6,196 bases of DNA. It comes from Paenibacillus sp. (lineage in GTDB: Bacteria; Bacillota; Bacilli; Paenibacillales; NBRC-103111). The DNA lies in the NCBI GenBank assembly GCA_029239545.1, contig JARBUQ010000296.1:1-6196 (forward strand). Direction: 5' to 3'. A model generated the notes under the pieces. It did not search any database, was not told the origin of the DNA, and saw only the letters and a program-made list of their open reading frames with translations. Positions within the stretch are counted from its first letter, which is position 1. Every line of letters begins with the position of its first letter. The position numbers and the translations under genes were made by a program. Shown here one piece after another: positions 1 through 6,064 of this stretch.

Positions 1-360
1 TCTCAAGGAATTACAGCACTTACCGTAGGGCCTGATAATAAAATATGGGGGCTGTCAGAAGGCTATCTGTTTATTTTCAATCCGACAACCAACGCATTCG
101 ATTATCATGTGCAGAAGTTTACAGACGTAAGTTATACATCGACAACCCAGATTACTCGCGATGGATCGTTAGTTCTTGGGAGAGCTGGCAGCAACACCAT
201 GTTCGGCACAATTAAAAATCATTTCTTCAAAATCGATACAGCTACAAAAACGGTTACTACATTGTACAGTGGAGCAAGTGCCGTTAACAGCGCGTCCACT
301 GATGAATATGGAAATGTGTACTTCAGCAGCGGCAATAATATGTTCCGCTGGGCGTATTAA
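1..360 (+). CDS. C-terminal part of a beta-propeller-like protein (5' end outside window)
   Basis: An open frame enters from the left edge and stops with TAA at 358-360, giving 119 visible residues. It shows about three degenerate blade-like units, each with a Gly/Asp turn before a short strand: 'DNKIWGL', 'DGSLVLG' and 'EYGNVYFSSG'. Two units are followed by an 'IFNPTT' or 'FKIDTATK' strand-turn. This D-G-x-hydrophobic pattern is typical of WD40/NHL/PQQ-like propellers, whose blades usually bind ligands or partners. No catalytic motif is visible, and the N-terminus, including any signal peptide or fused domain, lies outside. Composition is rich in Ser, Thr, Asn and Gly and contains no Cys, which fits a secreted protein, but that is inference. 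The reading frame is secure; the propeller assignment is moderate and the function unknown. A terminator follows about 30 bases after the stop. Confidence 0.75.
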   Translation, partial: SQGITALTVGPDNKIWGLSEGYLFIFNPTTNAFDYHVQKFTDVSYTSTTQITRDGSLVLGRAGSNTMFGTIKNHFFKIDTATKTVTTLYSGASAVNSASTDEYGNVYFSSGNNMFRWAY

Positions 361-390
361 GCTGCAATAGTTAGTGATTTATAAGCCGAA

Positions 391-425
391 CAGCCCGTCA
401 CCCATTAAGGGGGCGGGCTGCTTTT
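391..425 (+). terminator. Rho-independent terminator of the propeller gene
   Basis: CAGCCCG (391-397) pairs with CGGGCTG (414-420). An inner CCC/GGG can add pairs around an ATTAA loop, and TTTT follows at 422-425. It lies 30 bases after the stop at 360, on the correct strand. In the reverse direction the stem is preceded by AAAA but lacks a good U-run, so it is at best a weak terminator for the convergent exporter gene. Confidence 0.8.
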
Positions 426-457
426 GGCACCTCGCGCGGGGAGCCGAGCGAGGTGCC
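426..457. repeat. 10-bp perfect inverted repeat (GC-rich hairpin) between convergent genes
   Basis: GGCACCTCGC (426-435) and GCGAGGTGCC (448-457) are exact reverse complements around a 12-base loop. The hairpin starts directly after the T-run of the preceding terminator and lies 21 bases beyond the exporter stop on the minus strand. It lacks its own U-run in either direction. It most likely helps end or protect the 3' end of the minus-strand exporter transcript; that role is inferred. Confidence 0.6.
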
Positions 458-478
458 GAAGTACGGCTTACTGTAGGC

Positions 479-2227
479 TTAAATGGATAAATTCTGAATG
501 TTATACAATCGTGCATACGCGCCGTTTGCGGCCATCAGCTCAGCGTGCGTACCCTGTTCCACAATTTGGCCGTCTTCCACAACTACGATCTGTTCAGCGT
601 GGGTAATGGTGGAAAGCCGATGAGCGACAATAAGTGTCGTCCGGTTCGCTGCCAGACGCTCCAGCGATTGCTGGATAGCGTGCTCAGATTCCAGATCCAA
701 TGCAGAGGTCGCTTCATCCAGAATCAGAATTTGCGGATCCTTGAGAAATACTCTGGCAATGGCAATTCTCTGCTTTTGACCCCCAGATAGTTTAACCCCT
801 CTCTCCCCAATCTCGGTATCGTACATCTCAGGAAGTTGTTCAATGAATTCATGTGCACTGGCTGCCTTGGCGGCCTCTTCTAATTCCAGATCCGTGGCCT
901 CAGGGCGCCCCATCCGAATATTGTCCCGAATACTGCCGCTGAATAAAATATTGTCCTGCAGCACCATGCCAATCTGCTCGCGCAGACTTTGCTGGGTAAC
1001 TTGGCGTATGTTGTGTCCATCGATGCTGATGCTGCCCTGCTGAACGTCGAAGAAACGGGGAATCAGTGAGATCAGTGAGGATTTCCCGCCGCCGCTCATT
1101 CCGACGAATGCAATGGTTTGACCAGGTGTAATGGACAGGTCGATTCCTTTTAGCACCCAGTCATTGTCGTCCTCTTTGTACCGGAACCAAACATTATCGA
1201 ACCTGATGTGACCTTTGGAGCTCTTAAGAATTGTGCTGTCAGGACTATCTGTTATGTCGTAAGGAGTACTTAAGAACTCCATCACCCGATCAACAGAAGC
1301 GGTAGCCTGTGTAATTGTCGTGGAGGAATTGACGAGACGATTGAGCGGGCTGTATAGACGATCCAGATAACCGAAAAAAGCGATAAAGGATCCAACCGTC
1401 AATTCCCCTTGAATAACGAGATACCCTCCGTACCCAATAACAAGAAGCGGAGCGATATCGGTCAAGGTGTTAATGATAGAGAACGTAAAAGCGTTCCAGC
1501 GCATGGAAGCAAGCGATTTGTTCAACAGTGTAGTGTTTCTGCCAGCAAATTTCTGTCTCTCAAAGCGTTCGAGCGTAAAGCTGCGAATGACCGGAATACC
1601 TTGCAGCCGTTCGTGCATATAACCTTGCATTTCTGCTAATGCCTGTGAACGATCCTTGGTCAGCTTTTTCAACCGTCTATAGAGAAAATAAACGGCCATA
1701 CCATACAACGGGAAGATGGAGATGGCTACAAGAGCAAGAACTGGATTCAGGTAGAACATAAACCCCATCGCAATCGTTAGCGTGAATAAATCAAGCCATA
1801 TGTTCATCATTCCTGTTTCAACGATATTTTTGGTCTGCTCAACGTCGTTGATGAAACGGGATATAATCTCTCCTACCTTATTATTCTGATAGTACCGGAT
1901 GGACAGCGTTTGAATATGATCATAGAGACGCTTGCGAATATCGAATAAAATCCGATTCGTCGTAAGCTGGGCAAAATATTGCCGATAGTATTCAACAGGG
2001 CCGCGCACAACTACGAACAGCACGAAAGCTCCGGCCAGCATATAATACAAGTTTTGCAGCTTCTGTTCCAGCTCCAACGGCCCCATAAGGAGGTCATCCA
2101 CGACATATTTCATAAGAAAGGGAAGCGTGAGCGGTATGCTGAACTTAACCATCCCGATTACAACAGTGACCGCAATTAGCTTCCAGTAAGGTCGTATAAA
2201 TTGGAAATATGATTTTAAATGATTCAT
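479..2227 (-). CDS. ABC exporter, fused permease and ATPase (Sav1866/MsbA type)
   Basis: A 582-residue half-transporter, complete and close to the family's usual ~580 length. Residues 1-310 form the membrane domain, with six hydrophobic segments near 16-38, 61-77, 137-159, 160-182, 248-270 and 277-300. Residues 340-582 form the ATPase. Visible motifs are A-loop Tyr350, Walker A GMSGGGKSS (Lys382), Q-loop Gln424, X-loop TEIGERG (471-477), signature LSGGQ (480-484), Walker B ILILD with catalytic Glu505, D-loop SALD (508-511) and switch His536. All ATPase residues are intact, so both sites of a homodimer should be active. Long stretches match my recollection of Staphylococcus aureus Sav1866, for example 'QYLAQ'-like, 'RFINDVEQTK' and 'VGMSGGGKS' segments. 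Members export lipids or hydrophobic drugs from the cytoplasmic membrane; the substrate here cannot be read from sequence. The ATG at 2225-2227 has AGGAGG at 2241-2246. No partner gene adjoins it. Confidence 0.95.
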   Translation of the reverse strand: MNHLKSYFQFIRPYWKLIAVTVVIGMVKFSIPLTLPFLMKYVVDDLLMGPLELEQKLQNLYYMLAGAFVLFVVVRGPVEYYRQYFAQLTTNRILFDIRKRLYDHIQTLSIRYYQNNKVGEIISRFINDVEQTKNIVETGMMNIWLDLFTLTIAMGFMFYLNPVLALVAISIFPLYGMAVYFLYRRLKKLTKDRSQALAEMQGYMHERLQGIPVIRSFTLERFERQKFAGRNTTLLNKSLASMRWNAFTFSIINTLTDIAPLLVIGYGGYLVIQGELTVGSFIAFFGYLDRLYSPLNRLVNSSTTITQATASVDRVMEFLSTPYDITDSPDSTILKSSKGHIRFDNVWFRYKEDDNDWVLKGIDLSITPGQTIAFVGMSGGGKSSLISLIPRFFDVQQGSISIDGHNIRQVTQQSLREQIGMVLQDNILFSGSIRDNIRMGRPEATDLELEEAAKAASAHEFIEQLPEMYDTEIGERGVKLSGGQKQRIAIARVFLKDPQILILDEATSALDLESEHAIQQSLERLAANRTTLIVAHRLSTITHAEQIVVVEDGQIVEQGTHAELMAANGAYARLYNIQNLSI

Positions 2228-2256
2228 CGTCTAGCGATCCCCTCCTTCCAAGCTCT

Positions 2257-2285
2257 ATTGTAGCAGAAATGACGGGAGGTGACAG
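2257..2285 (-). promoter_or_regulatory. Candidate sigma-A promoter of the ABC exporter (extended -10)
   Basis: On the minus strand, TACAAT (2257-2262) is preceded by TGC, giving an extended TGn -10. A 4/6 match to the -35 box, CTGTCA, lies at 2280-2285 with a 17-base spacer. The implied transcript starts near 2250, about 20 bases before the start codon and just ahead of the AGGAGG at 2241-2246. The short leader is somewhat tight but workable. Confidence 0.5.
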
Positions 2286-2363
2286 ATGCTCATTTTTGAT
2301 CGGATGGGGGTATGTCTGTATCAAATCTAGCAACTCTCGCATTCTTTATAGTATTTCATAGAG

Positions 2364-2369
2364 AAGGAG
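2364..2369 (+). promoter_or_regulatory. Ribosome binding site that favours the GTG start of the 79-aa gene
   Basis: AAGGAG lies only 3 bases before the ATG at 2373 but 9 bases before the in-frame GTG at 2379. The second spacing is normal for Firmicutes, so the GTG is the better start. Confidence 0.5.
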
Positions 2370-2378
2370 AAGATGAGA

Positions 2379-2618
2379 GTGTCTACTACGAGTATTGCAC
2401 GCCCGGTGGATATCGTGACAATTCGCTTAGAAAATAATCCGTTCACTCAGCGCGCCCGAATCAACGGAGTTTGCGTAATTGGCAGTGCGTCCCCGTGCGA
2501 TCGTTTCCTTGTGAATGGCGAACGGGTAAGACCCGCTGTCCGCTGCTTGGTGCGTAACGGGTTTAAGCTTATTTGCGAGAGACGAAATGTGCTGGTGTTC
2601 AGACGGGTTCCTGATTGA
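2379..2618 (+). CDS. Small Arg/Cys-rich protein of unknown function (79 aa)
   Basis: Not recognised. From the GTG start the product is 79 residues with 13 Arg and only one Lys, strongly basic overall. It has four Cys (32, 40, 56, 66) that are not spaced like a CxxC zinc site. Alternating hydrophobic strands ('VDIVTIRL', 'GVCVIG', 'FKLIC', 'NVLVFRRV') suggest a small all-beta fold; there is no signal peptide or membrane segment. It is transcribed divergently from the ABC exporter from a 151-base gap and is followed by a hairpin at 2641-2667. Support for a real gene comes from the good ribosome binding site, the strand-like periodicity and the hairpin. Against it, no clear promoter is visible (only TATAGT at 2347-2352, without a matching -35) and minus-strand frames overlap it. 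An alternative ATG at 2373 would add two residues. Confidence 0.6.
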   Translation: MSTTSIARPVDIVTIRLENNPFTQRARINGVCVIGSASPCDRFLVNGERVRPAVRCLVRNGFKLICERRNVLVFRRVPD

Positions 2619-2640
2619 TGGGACAGCTTTAGAAAGAAAG

Positions 2641-2667
2641 AGACCCACAGCAACGGGCTGTGGGTCT
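2641..2667. terminator. Hairpin terminator downstream of the 79-aa gene
   Basis: AGACCCACAGC (2641-2651) pairs with GCTGTGGGTCT (2657-2667), 11 pairs around a 5-base loop. It begins 22 bases after the stop at 2618. On the plus strand the tail (TTAAGTATATATT) is AU-rich but not a clean U-run; on the minus strand the tail is TCTTTCTTTC. It is probably a terminator for the plus-strand gene, perhaps acting both ways. Confidence 0.65.
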
Positions 2668-2777
2668 TAAGTATATATTAAAAAGGGGGTCGACTTTTAT
2701 TATAAGTGTATTTCATTAAAGACAGATGAAAATAAGATTTCATTTGTGTTACATTTTTGAAAAGCGTCTATAGAGAG
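2668..2777. other. AT-rich spacer with no supported gene
   Basis: This stretch between two hairpins is strongly AT-rich. I see no ribosome binding site with a following open frame on either strand. The only structure is a weak 6-bp inverted repeat, ATGAAA (2726-2731) and TTTCAT (2738-2743). Confidence 0.5.
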
Positions 2778-2809
2778 GGACGTCCAGATTAGAACATGGA
2801 CGTCCTTTT
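2778..2809. terminator. Hairpin terminator, probably bidirectional
   Basis: GGACGTCCA (2778-2786) pairs exactly with TGGACGTCC (2797-2805). TTTT at 2806-2809 gives a proper plus-strand U-run; A and G at 2774-2777 can extend the stem through A-U and G-U pairs. On the minus strand it starts 8 bases beyond the stop of the 46-codon gene, with a poorer CTCTCTATAG tail. The position suits termination of that gene, and the U-run suits blocking plus-strand read-through. Confidence 0.7.
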
Positions 2810-2813
2810 CGAT

Positions 2814-2954
2814 TTAGCAGCTTTTATCGCTGGATTTGCTTTGCTTTGGAGATTTCACTTCATTATCCTCCGCTAGCTTCTCCCCGAACTGATCAAGCCG
2901 GGAAGGGGCAGAGGCCGGTCCGTTATTCTTCGGTTTGTTGTTTCTTCCTGCCAA
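2814..2954 (-). CDS. Very small hydrophilic protein of unknown function (46 aa, TTG start)
   Basis: Not recognised by name. On the minus strand GGGAGG (2963-2968) sits 8 bases before a TTG at 2952-2954, which opens a 46-codon frame ending in TAA at 2814-2816. The product begins MAGRNNKPKNNGPAS and is rich in Asn, Lys, Ser and Pro. It contains one amphipathic stretch, 'SRLDQFGEKLAEDNE' (18-32), and ends in a single Cys. It has no membrane or signal segment. Such short, hydrophilic, Asn/Lys-rich products resemble minor small acid-soluble spore proteins in style, but I cannot match it to a named Ssp family. A hairpin follows 8 bases after the stop. It lies 100 bases downstream of the rhamnosidase on the same strand and could be read through from it or have its own promoter; none is clear. 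The in-frame GTG at 2961-2963 overlaps the ribosome binding site and is unlikely to be the start. Confidence 0.65.
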   Translation of the reverse strand: MAGRNNKPKNNGPASAPSRLDQFGEKLAEDNEVKSPKQSKSSDKSC

Positions 2955-3019
2955 TACAATCACCTCCCGTTCTTAACATGAGCATCCATCCCCGTTTTCA
3001 TGCGTTTATTTAATAAATT

Positions 3020-3033
3020 GCTCTCGGTAGAGC
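3020..3033 (-). terminator. Weak hairpin after the rhamnosidase gene
   Basis: On the minus strand GCTCT (3029-3033) pairs with AGAGC (3020-3024) around ACCG, followed by AATTTATTAAATAA. It lies 21 bases after the stop. The 5-bp stem and interrupted U-run make it at best an inefficient terminator, so read-through into the 46-codon gene is possible. Confidence 0.3.
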
Positions 3034-3054
3034 CAGAATAATGGCGCGGGAATT

Positions 3055-5775
3055 TCATTCGTGGATGACAAAATGATAATCGCCCGAGCCAATGTTCACG
3101 AACAGCGCATCCGCGTTGCGATCCACGACCTTCAGCCCAATCGACGAGTCTATCCCGCCGCCACTCTCTTCCACGAGCTGTCCAAGACGAGCAGGAATGC
3201 GCACTGTTGCGGTTGTGCCTGCAGGAATGCGCACATCGATTACCAGCTGCTTGTCCTGTTGTTTCCAATTGCAAGCGATCAGTCCTTGAACCGATGTGTA
3301 GCGGCAATTGACATATTCTAGTCCGCCGCCGATCCGAGGATGAATACGAATATGCTTGAATCCCGGCACATCTTCATCGAGATCAATGCCGCCTACGAAT
3401 CGATAGATGGATTCTCCAACCGAACCAAGTGCGTAATGATTAAAGGAGTTCATTCCCGGCCGCTGGAAGCCTTTTTCATGTGTCCAGCCATCCCATCGCT
3501 CCCAAATCGTAGTAGCGCCTTGGAGAACGGAGTAGAACCACGACGGATAGCCGGTTTGTGTAAGCAGTCGATAGGCGATATCTTCATGCCCGGATTCGAC
3601 CAGCACTCCCAGCAGCCACCGGGTTCCGTGGATGCCTGTTGAGATATGCCAATCCCTTTGATCCAGCAGCTCCAATATTCGGTTAATGGCGAACTCCCGT
3701 TTTTCTTCAGGCAATAAATTCATAGCAAGCGCCATCGTATAAGCTGCCTGCGTATCGCCTTTAATGGAACCTGATGCGTCTACATATGCCTTGTTGAACG
3801 ATTCCTTGATGGCCGTATGCAGCTGCTCATAACGTAATGAGTCATCCTTTTTCCCGATCAAGGCGGCCATCTTGGCCATTAATCCCACCGAGTACGCATA
3901 ATAAGAAGTTGCGAAGACATCATAAGGAGTCGTCGAAAAGCCAGATACATTGCTGAAATCGCCCAAACCTGAGGCTTCAGGAATCGAGAGCCAGTCTCCG
4001 AATTGCGGTAAATCTTCGCGTAGATGTCCCGGATGTATATTGTCAAGATAATCGATCCATTTGGCCATCGACTCGTAATGCCGTTCTATGATGGCGCTAT
4101 CTCCATAGACGCGATACATCATCCAAGGGACAATAATTCCGGCATCTCCCCAGCCTGCCGAAGCCGTGTGATCGTACGTCATGTCTCCGCCATGTTCTGT
4201 TTTGGCTCCCGGAATGAATGGTGCGAAGTCAGTAAAAGCTCCAGTGGGACGCTGCGCATCCGCCAGATCGGTCAACCATTTGTTGAAAAACGGCGCCACG
4301 TTCATGAAATAGCTCGAAGTTCGAAAATACACTTGAGCGTCTCCGCTCCAGCCAAGCCGTTCGTCGCGCTGCGGACAATCCGTCGGTACGCTGACGAAAT
4401 TGCTGCGCTGTGTCCACTCGATATTGTCCAGCAGCCGGTTTAGGAGTGGATTGGAAGTTTCTAGTTCACCTGTTTTGTCCAATGCAGAGTAGTACACAAC
4501 ACCAGTAATATCCGATGGAGTAATTTCACCCTTATATCCGGAAATCTCAACATACCGGAAGCCGTGAAGCGCAAAGTAGGGCTCGAAAGTTTCCTCTTCC
4601 TTGCCGCTTAATATGAATATGTCCGTCTGCCGCGTGAGCCGCAAGTTTGCCGTATACAGATCTTGTGCCTCGTCCAGCGCCTCGCCGTGACGCAGCGTAA
4701 CAGATGTGCCGGCTTCGCCATGCAAGCTGATCCGGATTCGACCGACCATGTTCTGCCCCATATCGGCAAGCCAGACGCCATTTTCTTTGCGGGTTATCGA
4801 GATCGGTTTGAGCTCCATCATGGAACGAACAGGAGGACAGCTGTCGGACACTATATATCCTTTGTATTCGTAAAAAACATTTGCAGCGGTCCAACTCGTA
4901 TCGTCGAATCCTGCTGCATTCCATCCAGCCATTTCCAGTCGGGCATCATACGTTTCGCCCATTTGATAATCAGTTGCCAGAAGAGGCCCGAATGAAGCTT
5001 TCCAAGAAGGATCGGTGAAACAAGATTGTCTGGATCCGTCTTCGTATTCGATATTAAGCTGTGTAAGGATGCGCGGATCTGTGCCGTACCGGTGATAACC
5101 GAACATCCCGATATAACCCGAATACCAGCCGTGCCCCAGCAGTACCCCGATCACATTGTCTCCCGAAGTCAGCTCTGCTGTCACGTCGTACATTTGAAAA
5201 GGAACTCTGATATTGTAATCCGTCCAATCCGGAACGAGCTGTTTGTCTCCGATTCTCTGTCCGTTGATATACAGCTCATATGCTCCAAGTGCCGTGGTGT
5301 ATAGTGAAGCTCGGCGAATACGCCGTTCTACCTGAACAGAGCCGCGCAAGTATACGGCAGGTTTGGGCTCGGCATGAGTGGGGGCATGATGCGATTTGAG
5401 CCCAATCCACTTCCCTTGCCACTCTGAACGTGACAGAAGTCCCATCGACCAACTAGCCGTGTCGCTCCAGGCTGAAGGAATGCCGCTCTCGTCCCACACC
5501 ATTACTTTCCATACGTACTGTTGGCCGGAGATAAGCGGCTTGCCTTCGTACACAATATGTTGGGTGTTCTCCGAATCGACCTTGCCAGAATCCCAGGCAT
5601 CTCCGATTTCCTGTTCGAGCAGCTCCTCATTGGTACATACGAGCACTCTGTAAGCGCTTAAACTTGCACCCCGTCTTGCCGCATCAAGCGTCCAGCCCAA
5701 TCTCGGCTGCATGCAATCCAAACCCGTGGGATTCAACAAATATTCCGTTCTCAATTGATTAATATTGATATTCAT
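3055..5775 (-). CDS. Alpha-L-rhamnosidase, glycoside hydrolase family 78
   Basis: A 906-residue enzyme that releases terminal alpha-L-rhamnose from rhamnosides such as plant glycosides, pectin side chains or bacterial polysaccharide fragments. The order fits GH78: an N-terminal Ig/FN3-like domain (about 5-115, including 'LISGQQYVWKVMVWD'), a carbohydrate-binding-like beta domain (about 140-320, 'AYELYINGQRIGD'), a second beta domain (about 330-430), an (alpha/alpha)6 catalytic barrel (about 435-785) and a C-terminal beta sandwich (about 787-906). The barrel carries the family signature DCPQRDERLGWSGDA, with likely acid Glu472 and substrate-contacting Asp479. It also has 'FGDW' (592-595) and 'TTIWERWDG' (755-763), whose Glu759 is the likely general base. 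Assigning the residues is inference from family knowledge. No signal peptide is present, so action is probably cytoplasmic on imported oligosaccharides. The start at 5773-5775 is chosen because GGAGG lies 7 bases upstream; an in-frame ATG 20 codons earlier (5835) overlaps the candidate promoter. The gene is intact and alone. Confidence 0.95.
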   Translation of the reverse strand: MNININQLRTEYLLNPTGLDCMQPRLGWTLDAARRGASLSAYRVLVCTNEELLEQEIGDAWDSGKVDSENTQHIVYEGKPLISGQQYVWKVMVWDESGIPSAWSDTASWSMGLLSRSEWQGKWIGLKSHHAPTHAEPKPAVYLRGSVQVERRIRRASLYTTALGAYELYINGQRIGDKQLVPDWTDYNIRVPFQMYDVTAELTSGDNVIGVLLGHGWYSGYIGMFGYHRYGTDPRILTQLNIEYEDGSRQSCFTDPSWKASFGPLLATDYQMGETYDARLEMAGWNAAGFDDTSWTAANVFYEYKGYIVSDSCPPVRSMMELKPISITRKENGVWLADMGQNMVGRIRISLHGEAGTSVTLRHGEALDEAQDLYTANLRLTRQTDIFILSGKEEETFEPYFALHGFRYVEISGYKGEITPSDITGVVYYSALDKTGELETSNPLLNRLLDNIEWTQRSNFVSVPTDCPQRDERLGWSGDAQVYFRTSSYFMNVAPFFNKWLTDLADAQRPTGAFTDFAPFIPGAKTEHGGDMTYDHTASAGWGDAGIIVPWMMYRVYGDSAIIERHYESMAKWIDYLDNIHPGHLREDLPQFGDWLSIPEASGLGDFSNVSGFSTTPYDVFATSYYAYSVGLMAKMAALIGKKDDSLRYEQLHTAIKESFNKAYVDASGSIKGDTQAAYTMALAMNLLPEEKREFAINRILELLDQRDWHISTGIHGTRWLLGVLVESGHEDIAYRLLTQTGYPSWFYSVLQGATTIWERWDGWTHEKGFQRPGMNSFNHYALGSVGESIYRFVGGIDLDEDVPGFKHIRIHPRIGGGLEYVNCRYTSVQGLIACNWKQQDKQLVIDVRIPAGTTATVRIPARLGQLVEESGGGIDSSIGLKVVDRNADALFVNIGSGDYHFVIHE

Positions 5776-5782
5776 CTTCAGT

Positions 5783-5787
5783 CCTCC
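5783..5787 (-). promoter_or_regulatory. Ribosome binding site fixing the rhamnosidase start
   Basis: GGAGG on the minus strand, 7 bases before the ATG at 5773-5775. The longer open frame from 5835 has no comparable site, so the downstream ATG is preferred. Confidence 0.85.
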
Positions 5788-5812
5788 ATCCTTTGATCCA
5801 ATACCAATGTAA

Positions 5813-5842
5813 ATTAGACGGAACGAAGTTAACATTCGTTAA
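5813..5842 (-). promoter_or_regulatory. Candidate sigma-A promoter of the rhamnosidase
   Basis: On the minus strand TTAACG (5837-5842, 4/6 to consensus) and TCTAAT (5813-5818, 5/6) are separated by 18 bases. Transcription would start near 5806, giving a leader of about 30 bases containing the ribosome binding site. The boxes are not strong, which fits a promoter that needs an activator or is repressed. Confidence 0.45.
5822..5840. promoter_or_regulatory. Inverted repeat inside the promoter, candidate operator
   Basis: AACGAA (5822-5827) and TTCGTT (5835-5840) are exact inverted repeats around a 7-base spacer GTTAACA, itself containing the palindrome GTTAAC. The 19-bp site overlaps the -35 box and most of the promoter spacer, the usual place for a repressor operator. 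It does not match the CcpA cre pattern. The regulator is unknown. Confidence 0.4.
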
Positions 5843-5843
5843 T

Positions 5844-5879
5844 TTAACCTTTTTATTAGATTTCTTTACATAAGGTTAA
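5844..5879. repeat. 8-bp inverted repeat upstream of the promoter
   Basis: TTAACCTT (5844-5851) and AAGGTTAA (5872-5879) are exact reverse complements with 20 bases between them. It lies just upstream of the -35 box. It could be a pair of binding half-sites; chance is also possible in such AT-rich sequence. Confidence 0.3.
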
Positions 5880-5884
5880 TCGAT

Positions 5885-5912
5885 TAGTAAACGTAGCAGA
5901 ACAACTAGTAAA
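5885..5912. repeat. Direct repeats of TAGTAAA 21 bp apart, candidate activator site
   Basis: TAGTAAA occurs at 5885-5891 and 5906-5912, a period of 21 bp or two helical turns on the same face. This is the arrangement AraC-family activators often use, and it is centred roughly 90 bases before the inferred transcription start of the rhamnosidase. AraC-type control is common for rhamnose genes, but no regulator lies in the window, so this is inference. Confidence 0.3.
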
Positions 5913-6064
5913 GCTGAGAAAACTAATTTGGAGGTAAATAAGGGTAAAGAGTCAATTACTAAGCAGAAGTGAATGAATAGCAAAGCTGGCTTTCGGATTA
6001 GTTTACATTGCGTTATTAATCGCTATTGGAAGTGAATGTTCAGGGCGAATTAGTTTTATTAGCC
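5913..6064. other. AT-rich non-coding stretch beside a transposase remnant
   Basis: I see no gene here. A strong GGAGG on the plus strand at 5930-5934 is followed by TAAATAAGG with no nearby start codon leading to an open frame. Motifs of the ATTAGTTT type recur in both orientations: AAACTAAT at 5920-5927, ATTAGTTT at 5997-6004, and another near 6050. They may be binding half-sites or debris of an insertion event. Confidence 0.4.

Noticed and set aside
2145..2342. 65-aa minus-strand frame spanning the exporter start and promoter
   Set aside because: It overlaps the exporter N-terminus and the divergent promoter region and has no recognisable features.
2427..2653. Two minus-strand frames of 68-73 aa opposite the 79-aa gene
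   Set aside because: They begin inside or beside the 2641-2667 hairpin and lack ribosome binding sites; the plus-strand frame has the better start signal and protein-like periodicity.
2960..3307. 115-aa minus-strand frame overlapping the rhamnosidase 3' end
   Set aside because: It lies mostly inside the rhamnosidase in another frame, has no ribosome binding site and has unlikely composition; a shadow frame.
4024..4443. 139-aa plus-strand frame opposite the rhamnosidase
   Set aside because: Fully antisense to a clearly coding GH78 domain, Cys/Arg/His-rich in the way of shadow frames, and without a start signal.
5776..5835. 20-codon N-terminal extension of the rhamnosidase from the ATG at 5835
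   Set aside because: It has no ribosome binding site, runs through the candidate promoter, and the added residues do not belong to GH78; the internal ATG has GGAGG at 7 bases.
5886..5899. CcpA cre-like sequence AGTAAACGTAGCAG
   Set aside because: The left half resembles a cre site, but the right-half CA is one base out of register and the first T is missing, so the match is too poor.
5930..5960. Strong GGAGG on the plus strand suggesting a leader peptide or small gene
   Set aside because: No start codon at suitable spacing leads to an open frame; the nearest GTG frame stops after three codons.
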